Source of the DNA: Morchella semilibera
Taxonomy: Eukaryota; Ascomycota; Pezizomycetes; Pezizales; Morchellaceae
Assembly (NCBI GenBank): GCA_009192285.1
Contig: CM018604.1
Location: 1,116,001-1,180,000 of the forward strand
DNA length: 64,000 nucleotides
Direction: 5' to 3'
Numbering within the stretch: position 1 is the first letter of the stretch; every line of letters begins with the position of its first letter. The notes under the pieces are model-generated. The model saw nothing but the letters and a program-made list of their open reading frames with translations, searched no databases and had not been told where the DNA came from. Positions 35,604 through 47,200 of the stretch are shown piece by piece. The translations under genes and the position numbers were made by a program.

Positions 35604-38239
35604 GCACCGCGCGGCCGGGTAAAAAGGGGAAGTGAAATAAGGAAGTGCAATTTCGGCATTTTCTTCCCTTCATCATTGGTTTTTGTTTGATTTGCGCTGC
35701 GAGAGAGGGGTGAGGGGTGGTCGGTCTATTGCTTTGAGTGGGTAGAGGATTTTTTTTTCATGAGAAGTCACTCGGTCAGCCATTGCTGCCCCTGGGCAAC
35801 CAAGAGCGCCAGAACTGGTATATATAACTGCCCTATGTATTATGGGTAAGCACATGTATATAAGGCACATCTATCTGCACACTACACTGCATGTCAACCA
35901 AGTCCTCCCACTACCATACCATTATTGCGAGAGGGGATATCAACTACATAGCCCTCAGAACACAATCTTACATATACTTTACTTTTAGGGTCTGTTCATG
36001 GTTGCAATCTATGGATTGGGCCTAATAAAATAATCACCTCCAGAGGTGTTTTTTTTTTCAATCTATGGATTGCAATCAACTCAACGTCAACCGAACGGAG
36101 CCTTAAGCTAACCAACACTCGAAGTTGACATGTCCGCTGATGCTCCTCAAGCCAGATCTCGCGGAGAATAGTGGTAACTTTTCTGCCCCGAGAGGGTGTT
36201 TTTTGGGGCGGGTTGTTTGAGATGAGCCAGAGGCTGCCCTGTACAAGTTTGGCAATGTTTCAAAAATGGTGTTTTTTTTTCGCTAATTCTGAAATATAGT
36301 TCTGTCGTCGTGATGACGAATCCTCACCCAACTGCACCCCTTGAGGGGCGGAAAAACATACAAAACATCTACCCCGACCTAGAGAAGCTAGAACTAGGGA
36401 TAGATTCTATAATTGGATACTTGCACGGAGCTCCCCCCGAGTGAGCAACCGTGAAGCATTTGAAACTGGACCGGATACTTTTACAGTAGGTACCGTATTA
36501 CCAAAATGGTAAGGTGAAGGTGAAAACCAGTAACAACTAACTAAATTCGTCTCGATTATTACGCCAGCTGAACTGCATATTGCTAAGCCCCACGTGCTCT
36601 GAGACACCCCCCCCATGTGCGTTGTCTTGTTCGCTCGCGAGCTCGGGAGCCGGATACATGTGGTACATACATATGTATGTATGTATTCAGACACGAAGAG
36701 GACACATTCCACTCTACTCTACATGATGTCCACTGATTTATTTACAGCAACTTTAACAGTGCCTTCTATTCCGGCAATTGCTCTTAGACTCAACCAAATC
36801 TGGGGTTGGACGAAGCCACAAACAACCGCCCCTGATTCATGATGATGATTTACCTGTTGTCCAATCGCAGGTACGCCGAACGCGGACGCACTGGCCTACA
36901 ATGGAGCAAAAGAGTTTGTTACAAGTAGATTGTGTTATTATTATTATTTAAAGTACATACGTACTATTCTACTTTTATGTGAGTAATACATGCTCTAATG
37001 CGGGTAGGCATGAATCTGACTATGCAAAGGGATTTCTCACCAATCAATAGTTGTTATTGCGGCATTTCATCCAATGACAAGGCACATGCTTTTGCAGCAC
37101 TTGCACGTCCACTCAAATCTTCGATTGGGCGCGCCACGGTTCCTTCGTTTGTGCATCCACTCAGGGTAGAGGTCACGTAGACACAAAAACTCAAAGTATG
37201 GTTCTTGACTCTACGATAGAGTTTATTGAACCTAGAGCCCGTCGGCGGCACTATTTAAACGTTATCTTTGGCTACTTATCTGCATATCCGTGATCTAAGA
37301 CAATCCATATCCACTCACCGATGTGGCATCCTTGGTACGTAACAAATTTAAGATTTAAGGTACAGATAGGTACATACATGGACTGAGGTACCTATGAACA
37401 CCAAAACAAGGGGGGCTTGGAGTTACTACCAAATATAGCCAATGTGATAGGTCAGCAGCAAATTCCAACAAGAGCGAAATCGTGTCAAAAATAAACCTTA
37501 GGCACTTTCCTGAGATGGAGTACTTACCATGGGTTTCTTGCCTACAAGGGATCTTTCCCTATCCACCAAGTCCAATGGGACTGAATTCCTGCCTAACCGA
37601 GGATTTACGTGGCATGCATAATTGTGCTTGCGATGGGAAAGTTTTTCGGCTGAAAGTTACATGTAGGTACTTATGCTTGGGCTGGGGCTGCAAGATGGAG
37701 AAAATAGGGTATGTATTGGTTCCCACAATACAATGTTCGTAATTCCTTTTCTTCGTAGACATGACTTCTTACTCACCCCGCGCAGATAGGTAGCCTACCA
37801 CCATAAAGCCTCTCCCGATCGATTGGGAAATAAAGCACGAGTGATCCCCCGTGAAAGCTGCACGTGCTCTAGTCATGACAACAACGGTTGCTTGATTTCA
37901 ATCGCGCCATGAACTAGTGGATTATTAAATAAATAAAATACACTTGCCAGAATGTAGATACTCGACTTAACGTACAAAGCCAGGGTATTCTAGGTTGCGA
38001 GGGGTAATAACAGTTACTCCAGCACACCTGCCTACAAAAAAAAATATAAAAAAAAATCCTAATAACGATAGAGATATAGTAGTGACCCAGTGACCCACGA
38101 AACCTTTGATAAACAACCCTCCCAAGAAACAAAAGAAAAGTAGGACCACGCTTGATCTGGGTTTAAAATTTAGAGAGTAATGTATGTACCACACCTAAAG
38201 GCCTCGAGCTAGAATGTTTTTGTTTCCTTCTCGAGTACA

Positions 38240-38270
<31 letters not shown>

Positions 38271-39292
38271 GGTAGGTGAGAGGTAAGTTATGATAAAAAC
38301 AATAAGGGGAAATAAATGACTTATATCGAAAAACCCAACAAAAAACAACAAAACACGCCGGATGACAAAACGAGAGAGAAAGCCGAATAAAAAAACAAAA
38401 GTGAGATGACTAGTATAGGTGTACCCCGCAGAATAATAGGGAAGAAACGACAGCCGGGGGAATAGAAAAATCAACAGGATATCAGATGAAAGGATGTTTG
38501 CGCGAAAATTTTACAGAAAAACCAGGACAAACATAAGAAAGTATCAGGATATATGATATAAGGATGCTTGAAGGCAATAATAGCAACCTAACAACGAAGA
38601 AAAAAAAAACACAATCACGTCCGCCGGAACATGCGTAAATGCTCGAAAAAAAAATCCAGTGCCATAACTCTTCAACCTATTCTCTGATCATACTTTTTCA
38701 ACACCTCTAACTGAAAACACAACCTCCCTGATATATCTCGGCCTTGGATATCATTAATAATAGGATATTCTACCCGGTCGACGGATCGAAAACATTCCTT
38801 CAATGAATAATGCCAGGAAAAACAATTCGGTACCGAAACGAGCGGAAGCAGAGGAAGAGAAAAAAATAAAATGGAAAAAAAAGAGGAAATAACGATGCCC
38901 AAAAGACCATGCCACGCAAGAACACGCACACAAAAAAGGAAAAAGCCACGGTGACAAAAGGAAAAGTGGAGATGACGGAACTAGGGAATATGCAAGATTT
39001 AAACCGAAATATAAAAAAACAAGTTAAAAAGGGTATGTAAAAAAAAAAAAAAAAAGGAATTTGTTCGCCACCCCTACAAAAGCACCGAGATATCCCAAGA
39101 GCTTCCCGAAAGAAAAGAAAAATTGCACCCCAAACCCCTTTCCCAACACCCGCTCTTTTTTCAATTGTTACCAAACACGATAACGCATATGGCAAATGAT
39201 CCTCATGCAGCCTCTATAGTCGCCTGAAAAAATTATGGTGGATCCCCGAAAAAATAAAAGCTCTTTGTAAACGCCTCATTCGTATTGGGTCG
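35604..39292. other. 3.7-kb gene-poor spacer
   Basis: Contains the Tourist-like MITE at 35988-36102 and some TACATGTA boxes. From about 37900 to 39200 there is strongly A-rich sequence (runs near 38238-38270 and 39040-39055), T-rich on the strand of the following minus gene and probably its 3' region. Frames such as 36407-36712 and 37482-37742 match nothing known. Confidence 0.4.
35988..36102. mobile_element. Tourist-like (PIF/Harbinger) MITE with TTA target duplication
   Basis: The 115-bp element begins GGGTCTGTTC and ends GAACGGAGCC, imperfect inverted ends of the GGSTCTGTTC type known from Tourist/PIF-Harbinger MITEs. TTA lies directly outside both ends (35985-35987 and 36103-36105), the exact duplication that superfamily makes. 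Inside, TTGCAATCTATGGATTG near the left end faces CAATCTATGGATTGCAA near the right end, extending the pairing. No coding capacity. Confidence 0.75.
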
Positions 39293-41806
39293 TTAGAAAA
39301 AATGCGTATACACTTTGGACTCCTCATGAACAGCCATTTCCTAAGTGGGCTGTTAACGCGTGTGCTAATATTTCTGGGGAGGGCCAACACTATCCAACTT
39401 ACCATCTTGAACGTATTCAATTCCTCCTTTATCTGCTGGGCAAGCATAGGTGTTAACCTATTACAGGTAGCGATCTCGCCCCTTCTATCGTATTCACCGC
39501 TAGGCCATGTATCGTGAAAAGTGATTCTCGGGCTGAAGCTAACATTGTATTTGGCTGCCGACGCAGGCGATGTAGGTGCACTCGCAGAGTTCCCTGTAGA
39601 AAACCTGGGACCAGAGATAAAGTAGTCTTCGTCGCCCCTGACCGAGTCCGATCTCTGTTTTCCATGCGGTCTTTGATTCTCTGGAAAGTTAGAAGGATCT
39701 GATGGCTTAATGATTGGAGACGAGGAGCCGGATCCTACGGTTATATTAGTTTCGCATCCCAAAATGAGTGATTGGTGGACATACGTTTTAAGATTCCCTT
39801 CTTTACAGCAGCCAGAACCTCAGCCCGGTCTTGTGCACCACCAACAAAACTCTTTCTAGCAGCTTCAGTATCATTCGCGTTACTAGATCTCCTGGCAGTG
39901 CTTGGCTCGCCGGCCCTAGGGGTTTCGAGCGAGTTGTTCTCCCAACTTAGGGAACCCAGTACCACCACCTGTTTGGTCGCGAGCTTCTGCGTTGACATTG
40001 ACCTTCTCCCTCTCAGCCTCAACCGTAACCATTGAAACTTGCCCCATGCTTGCCTGCGCGGTGACCGGCCCACTAGCTGCAGGTACTCCAACAACGGACT
40101 TCGGTCTAAATAGCCCAACCAATGATCGCGTTGATTTCTTCATCCCCTTCCCCATCTTCCTGATCATAATCGACGCCGAGGACGCAGTCGAAGAAACAGA
40201 GACGTTATCGGTTGACCCAGTGAAGAAATTTCCTTGCCCATTGTAGATCCCCTCGCCTAACCCAGCTTCTTCCTGCCTTTGAGCAATCCTCAACTGTTCT
40301 GCATTCTGCTCTTCAAGAAACTTCTCTTGCCGAAGCCTAGCCCGCTCAGCAGCATCCTCACCTCTCATGTTGTTGACTGCTGATACCTTACGTAGCTCAG
40401 CTGCACTACCAAATGAGAAAGCGCGACGAAGCCTGTTCTTCATTCCTTTCTTAGGTACATCAGGAAGAGCATTGAGTTGTTCGGTGGCTGATTTTTCAAG
40501 TGCCAGGGGGGTTCCACTGGAATTACTCTGGGGTTCTGGGAAGGTTTGGTAGGATGAAGACGACTCGGCTGCCATATTCACAGGCTTGGAAAGCGGGGAG
40601 GGGGCTGTGACTCGCTTATTCCCATCCGTGGACGATCCGCGAGGGGGAACCTGAGAGGGGTTGATTTCGTGGGGTGTTGAGGATCCGGTGTTTGAGTGGT
40701 TGGAATGAATTGAGTTCCGGTTGCTCTGTGGGATAGATTATTAGTATGTGTACGTATACAGTTTGTAGATTGGGTAAGCCAATTACCGAATTAGGTCTCG
40801 AAGAGTTTCCAGAGTTGGTGCTGTCAGTACTGCCATTTCTCCTGTTCCCTGGTCGGTGGGAGGCCTGGCCTGCGGGTCCCGAGAGCTGTATCGATGCCGG
40901 AGTGGACATTGACCCTACCTCTTGTCGTACAAAAGTCGAGAAGCTTTCTGGACTGAACGCATCAGGTCCGACTGATCTCCTCCTGTTTTGCATTTGCTGC
41001 TGTGTAAGTTGTCGATGGGCATGAATGTCATCCACTGACTGACTTCTCAATTGGCCAGCATAGTCTCCAATGAAGGGGGCCTTAATGGCTCCCCCTGGAG
41101 CTGGGCCTTGTGTCAGCGAGGGGCTGCTGATTGATCTAGACGGTCTGATTGTAAATGGCAGCCACGGCAGCCATTCCAGACCCGCTGGGCTGGGCGGAAA
41201 TAGTACCAGTAATGACAGCGGATTCAGGTCTTTTATTACCCGGACGACGGTACCGATCGGGGCTTGGACGAGTGGTAGATGTTGCCACCTGTGGAGGCGG
41301 GAGGCTTGAGGTGGAAATCATGGAAAGGGGTCGAGGAGCTGGGCGAGTATACAGGGTTGCTTCGTCACGTGAGCTAGAAGGTGCTATGCCCTGGTGTCGA
41401 GATGACGGATCCGAAGAGGATGAGGAAGATGACGATATTGAGTCGGGAGCAGGGTAACGATTTCGTGAGTCGTCGGTCTTGGAAGATGTCCTCTCGCCAA
41501 TCTTGGGAGGTTGCTGCTGGTAGTGTTCGAGAGACCCGGGGTGCTTGTAAACGCATATGGAGCAACAGGGACGGTTGTGTATCCACTACGATATCCACCA
41601 CTACTAGCACCGTTGTTGCTGCTGGAGCCGGAGTTGCTGTTGTATCCGCCCATGTTTCGAGGCGTGGTCAAGTGGTGCTGATTGGTATGCGCTGATTGTG
41701 TCTGGGCGGACTGAAGACTGTTAGAGGCGGATTGGGGGCGCGACTGCATCAAGCTAACTTGCGAGGGTGACTGCTGGGCTGGGAACGACTGGACAAGAGC
41801 TGCCAT
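39293..41806 (-). CDS. bni4: Bni4-like scaffold protein (septum/chitin-ring adaptor), with apparent frame errors
   Basis: About 779 aa, mostly disordered. In yeast Bni4 tethers Chs4/chitin synthase III and the phosphatase Glc7 to the septin ring at the bud neck; filamentous-fungal homologues act at septa. Exons on minus: 41806-40787, 40725-39785, 39734-39403 and 39340-39293. The start MAALVQSFPAQQ and VAPYAFTSTPG near 75-85 are typical of the fungal family. The C-terminus carries YNVSFSPRITFHDTWPSGEY (an RVxF-like phosphatase-docking site), the conserved EIATCNRLTPMLAQQIKEEL helix, and the last exon ending VYTHFF. The frame must shift at three places to keep family-like sequence: near 41538-41541 (a GGGG run, one base short), near 41139-41145 and near 39931-39970 (one base extra each). 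The net length agrees with an intact 779-aa frame, so sequence errors are likelier than decay. The family call is from memory. Confidence 0.68.
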
Positions 41807-43400
41807 GTTGTAGCGGTCCCCGCCTCTGGTGCTGGATGGTGGATTGGACGTCGTTTTGAAGGAGACTGTACAGACTTTCAAAGAATATTACCGGTATTTG
41901 TTGTTTATTTCTTCTTTCTTTAGTGGAGAATACGCTTAGAAAGTAGTTGTAGCAGAGTCTAATCAATGTAGTTGAGCACGAGCGTCAGTCGATCAAGATT
42001 TCCCCAAAAGGCCTTCCATGAACACGCTGGCGAAGAAAAGATTGATCGATAAGAATTGGTGGAGGACAGATATTGAGATTTCAAGGCATGACGAGGCTGC
42101 TAAAAGGCAAGGAATGGGTCAGGAGAGAAATAACGAACCCCTTTCTCTCTTGGAAGAAGAGACGCTCTGCAGTGTATGATCACAGGAATCCGGCTCGGAT
42201 CAGATTAAAGAAAAATAAAACAAAATGTTCACAAGAAGCGAAGGATTAAACACGACGAACGGACACGGAAGACCAAGTACAAAGCCTGAATGTGGAGGAG
42301 AATGGAGTTAGTTTCGCTCAGCTTGGAGTGTTAGGTCGTTAATTGGGGGCTGGGCGAAGGGGAAATTAATGAACGAATGGTATTGGTTTATGTGTTTCTG
42401 GATGTTGTTTCTACTTCCACGACAACCAATTGTGGTAGTAGATATCAAGAAGAGAGATGGGGGAGGGGGGGGGAGAGGGTGTGTGGGGGGGGGGAGGGGG
42501 GGAGGAGGGCTACTTTTGTTGCAGCCAAGGGGGGGGGGTGGGAATAGTGAAGGAGAAGGTGGTGGATGTTGAGGAAGTGAGGAAGTGAGTGAGTGAGTGA
42601 GCGTCGGTGGTTGCAAAGTAGTTGTAGGTGCGTATGCAATAACAGGGATAGGGGGGGGAGGGGGGAGGGGTGTTATGTGTGGGTTCAGTGGGAAGGGATT
42701 GGAAGGGTTCGAATCGAATAAGGGTGTCTTGTCTGACTGACCAGGAAGAATACAAGCGAGTGAAAGAATGGCTTAACGAGGGAAGTCGAGTAGAAAGGAA
42801 AGACCTGCTACGGAGGAGAAGACAAGAGCAGGTAGTAGAGATATGGAGGGGTGGGAAAGAGAAAGTTGTGAGGAGGGAGAAAGAGAGTTAGGTTAGGTTA
42901 AAGGGAAGAGAGAGGGAAAAGGGAAGAAGGAAAAGAAAGAAAGAAAAGAAAGAGACAGTAGCAGCAGTAGGAGCAGCAGCAGCAGCAGCAGCCAGGCACA
43001 GGCACAGGCACACTCACACACAAGCAGCAGGCACAGGTACAGCAGGTAGGTACAGTACGTACAGAGACAAAGTGCCAGACACACCAGGTAGAAAGGTAGG
43101 TGGGATGGGGGGCAAATAATACGAATGAGAAAGCGGCTCCAGGTCAAGAACTGGCTGGCCTAATAGAGAGAAATGGCAGGGGCAGACAGCAGTCCCTTTT
43201 GTCAAAAAGGAGAGAGAGAGAGTAAGAAATAGGATTCTACTTACAGGAGTAGGCAAGTGAGTGCAGGCAAGCTAAGGAACGAGCGGTCGGTTAGCCGTGC
43301 AGAGAGCTAAACCTGAAGGAAGTGAGAGCGTTTCTTGGCCCTGTCTTCTGGCCTTCGCGATTGCACATGGGAATTCCCAAAGGAAAAAAAAAAAAAAAAA
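41807..43400. other. Long pyrimidine-rich leader/promoter of the bni4-like gene
   Basis: Read on the minus strand this stretch is strongly CT-rich, with several C-runs opposite 42462-42538, CACT-type repeats opposite 42577-42603 and GCTGCTG repeats opposite 42960-43030. Frames through it are low complexity and not believable as proteins. A long CT-rich promoter or 5' leader suits a regulated cell-wall gene. An untranslated intron may exist but cannot be placed. Confidence 0.45.
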
Positions 43401-44266
43401 GATGGAAACAAAAGTATCACAACTGTAACAGAAAGGGTTTTTTTTCTTTTACAACCGTGATGTTCCTTCGATCCTCTTGACTAAAATACGTGTAAAGGTA
43501 CATGTACACGTGCATCTCCTATATATGTAGCTAACAGCTAGGATGTATGTGACAGAGACAAATACAATTGATACCGTAAACTAAAATAAAATTCGCTGGT
43601 GCGGAATGCAATATTATAATCGCGTACTAGCTCGCTGTCGATGATTAAATGGTTCTCATTCATAATTCATAAGACACACATGCTCTATCAATCTCCTATC
43701 TAGTAGTTGTTTTCGCGCTTTCAATCTGTCTCTTATACTTCTCAATGGGGTGCTGGGAGAATATCGAGAGAACTCTGGGGACGGGTACGTCCATAGAAAA
43801 GAAAGTTTTTTTTTCCTTTCCTTTTTCTAAAGAAGAAGAGAAGACAAACACCAAGAGACGCGTCAACACCGAGCGCCTGTCATGGCAGCTATGCTGGGTT
43901 TTCCACACCATTCCGTACAGACATGGCATTTGTTGGGGCAGATCGAACGACAGGCGGACGCAGGTAACATCTTGAAACGTTAGTCTACTTTCTATGGTGG
44001 TGTTATTGCATGGAAAAAGAATTAGCTGCGCACTTGGAGGTAAAAAATACATGTACATACCCTACGTTATATACATGTACCTACCCCTCAAATTCCTTAC
44101 CTCACTCGCGTTATGTGTGTGTGCGATCATTGTCACTATTTTAATATTTGTTTCTCATGTGAGAGGTAAAACTTTCAGTGTTTGTTTGTGCTAGCTAGGG
44201 TCAGGGCTAGGACAGCTCGAGGAGGTAGCGATGAGGTGCTACACGAAGCTTGGGAGAAGGGGAAGG

Positions 44267-44297
<31 letters not shown>

Positions 44298-47200
44298 TCC
44301 TGCATAGTGCGTGCATAAGGTACAGCTTCCGGATCCGCCCCCCTCTGCCATGTATGTACGTACGGAATAACTCGATATTTAGTAATATAATGATTTGTTT
44401 CCCTAGAGATTTCAGACGACGTTAGCCCTTCTTCGCACGTTAGGTAGCTTGCCTTAATCACTACATGTACTTATTCCGTACTAATTTTTTTTTCCCTCCT
44501 CGCCTGAGGTAGTCAGTCAGTGGTTCGACTGTAAGTACATACGTCCGAGCCGAGCCCTTCCGGCGGTTCACCGCCGACTCGCTCGCTCACTTTGTAGACA
44601 GGCCACGGTAAAATCTACATGCTACTCTACTCTACTCTACTGATCTACTCTACTCTACATAAGTACATGTACTTCCTACATGTAGTAGTAGTGCCTACTA
44701 ACTTCTATACATCCTTGGTGCAGCTCCGATCATAAGTTAGGTCGGTCGGCGCTCCCCTCCGGTCTTAATTTTCCTCAGTAATAAGTAAATTTACCCCTTC
44801 GTAAACCATCTTACATTATATCTTATTACCGAGGAAAGTACGCGATGTATCCACCTTCCCTTCCCCTATGTTTACGCACATGTAGGTACTATGGGTGTAC
44901 TGTGGATGGTGAATACTAATATTCGCACCCAAATTCACATCCTTCACATTTCACAAAATCCATCTGCAAGGCTTTCAACCGGCAATAGGCAGCGCAGCCT
45001 CATATCTAGTTCTCTCTCTCCTCTCTCTCTACGTGTACTAACTTGTTATTCAAGATACCCTGGTAGAATTTTTCTCAATGCCTACGGTCTCACGGCGCAG
45101 ACTGGCAGCAGCAGCTAGTAGTAGTCTACATGTACTAGTGAACCAAAAAAGATCCGGATCTTGATAAACATAAGCCGGTAGATCATGTCTGAAAAGAAAG
45201 TGAGTTACCAAGCCAAGGAAGCAATTAATTGGAAATCGAGCCCCCCCCCCCCCCGCACCCAGTCCGACCCATAACAAAGCTAGTCTATGCGGCTTTCCTT
45301 TCGAGATCGTGGGGAAGGACCCTTCCTTACTTCCTTACCTATATAATTCCTTTGCATTTTCCCGTATCTGTGGTTTGTCGTACAAAACGGGCTACGTTCA
45401 CCACTATGTATATATCTTCTTTGAAGGGGCATTAACCCTGTCTGGTATCTAGGCATAAAGACTGACAGGCATTCTCCCAGGTCAAAGATTCCCGTTATTA
45501 TTATGTTTATAGCCATACGTGGCAGTTTAGAATGCAGCATAAATACATGTCTGCTGTTATACCATAGGAGAGCAGCACAATTGTAGGTACAACTCGGAGA
45601 GGCGGTATAAAAAAGTATATGCTTCCCGCACCCCCCCAAGGGTCAATGTGATGTACAAACCTTCCATGCCCGCCTCGTCTACGAGATGAAATACTTTGAA
45701 TTGCAGATTGCCCCTGCTGGAGCTGTAAAAGGAAAACGCCTGATCTGCGGATATTGGTGCTAACTTCGCGAATCGCAAATACAAGTTACCGGGGGGGGGT
45801 GAATAATTAACGTATCGGGCATTTCTCCGCCACCCCGTGATAGAGACAATGGAACACATAAAGAATGTAGGCGGGGTTAGCATTAATGTTTAGCTTGGGA
45901 ACTCCGAATATGATGTGGCCTTGCGAAAGTTCGGTTGTATGACAGGAGGTAGTGGATCTTGGGGGCTAAAAGCAGTCGAGCCGCTTGCTGCCCAAAAAAT
46001 GTAATTCAACTCCGACAAATTGTAGTACTCGAAAGAGATCTCCGGTCTGTAGTAGATAACCATAGATTGTCCATGTCGCAAGAAGATAGACACTTCGTGG
46101 TACATATCATCACGGACAATGTTTCGTCGTCTTCCTTTAATAAAAAACAAAATTATGAACGAGGCGGATGCTAGCAAGGGTCCCGTGTATCTACCCCTTC
46201 CTAGGCCTTGTCAATTTCCCCCACGCCTATTGGACGGGTACCCCCCCCTCGCGGGTCCAAGATATAGTCAAGAGCTCACGATGGCAACAATTCAGGATCA
46301 CTTGGAGGTTCAGGGCGATCTGCTAGGGCGTTGAAATTATAAGTACACGGTCAAGTTATCAAAGTTAAAGTAAGTACATGTATGTACATACATGATATTT
46401 AGGCAACACCCACCACGGGAAGAATAGAGCACCCACACGTGCAGAGGGGTGTGCACCTACGATTCATCTATTCAAGACATACGGCTAGGCACGATCAATA
46501 TCGCGAGGATTTGATATCTACATCCACCAAATAACCAAAACGAAAAAAAGTGGTAAAAAAAATTTCAAAAGCCGGGTCTGGTGATAGGGAGTTGATGCTG
46601 GGTCGCTATTGCTCGATGCTTTCGGACGAAACTACCCGGAGCTACGTCATTTCCACTCGCTTAGCGTCAGTAGTCTTAATTTGAGTGGTTCGCTTAGTTC
46701 CGATATCTGGCTAGATCCGCGATTAAAGATTAGATCCAAGACCCTGATAAACTCTCACTGTTGTTTGTTTGTTTCTGTTGATCCAGTCAGTACGAATAAT
46801 AATAACTCAACAGATATCGCAGATCTTCAGGTTCGAGGTACGCACCGCATGATTTTGTGACCATCTCTTCGGCATTGGTAACCTGATATGGTTGTCAGGA
46901 ACAATAACGGGTTTCCATGACACGGCACCCACCACCGTCAGGTTTTCGAGCAAAATAACCTCCAGATACAAGATACCCTGCGCCAAATTGTGTGGGACAG
47001 AAAGTATATCCTTTGTGAAAAGATGTCACCCTGCGCAGCCTAAGCTGTAAAGCACACCACATGGGTTTATGCACGGCCAGCATCATATGCACCACGTTTC
47101 TGTTCCTACGGATCCGAAACCTCGTCCCTGGCCGCGTTTGACAAGATAGGTCTATAATCCAAGAAATCTCGTGATCATAGTTACGCGGCTAATTACACAA

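Noticed and set aside
42440-42900. Glycine- and proline-rich frames in the bni4 upstream region
   Set aside because: Pure low complexity; frames on both strands come from G-runs.
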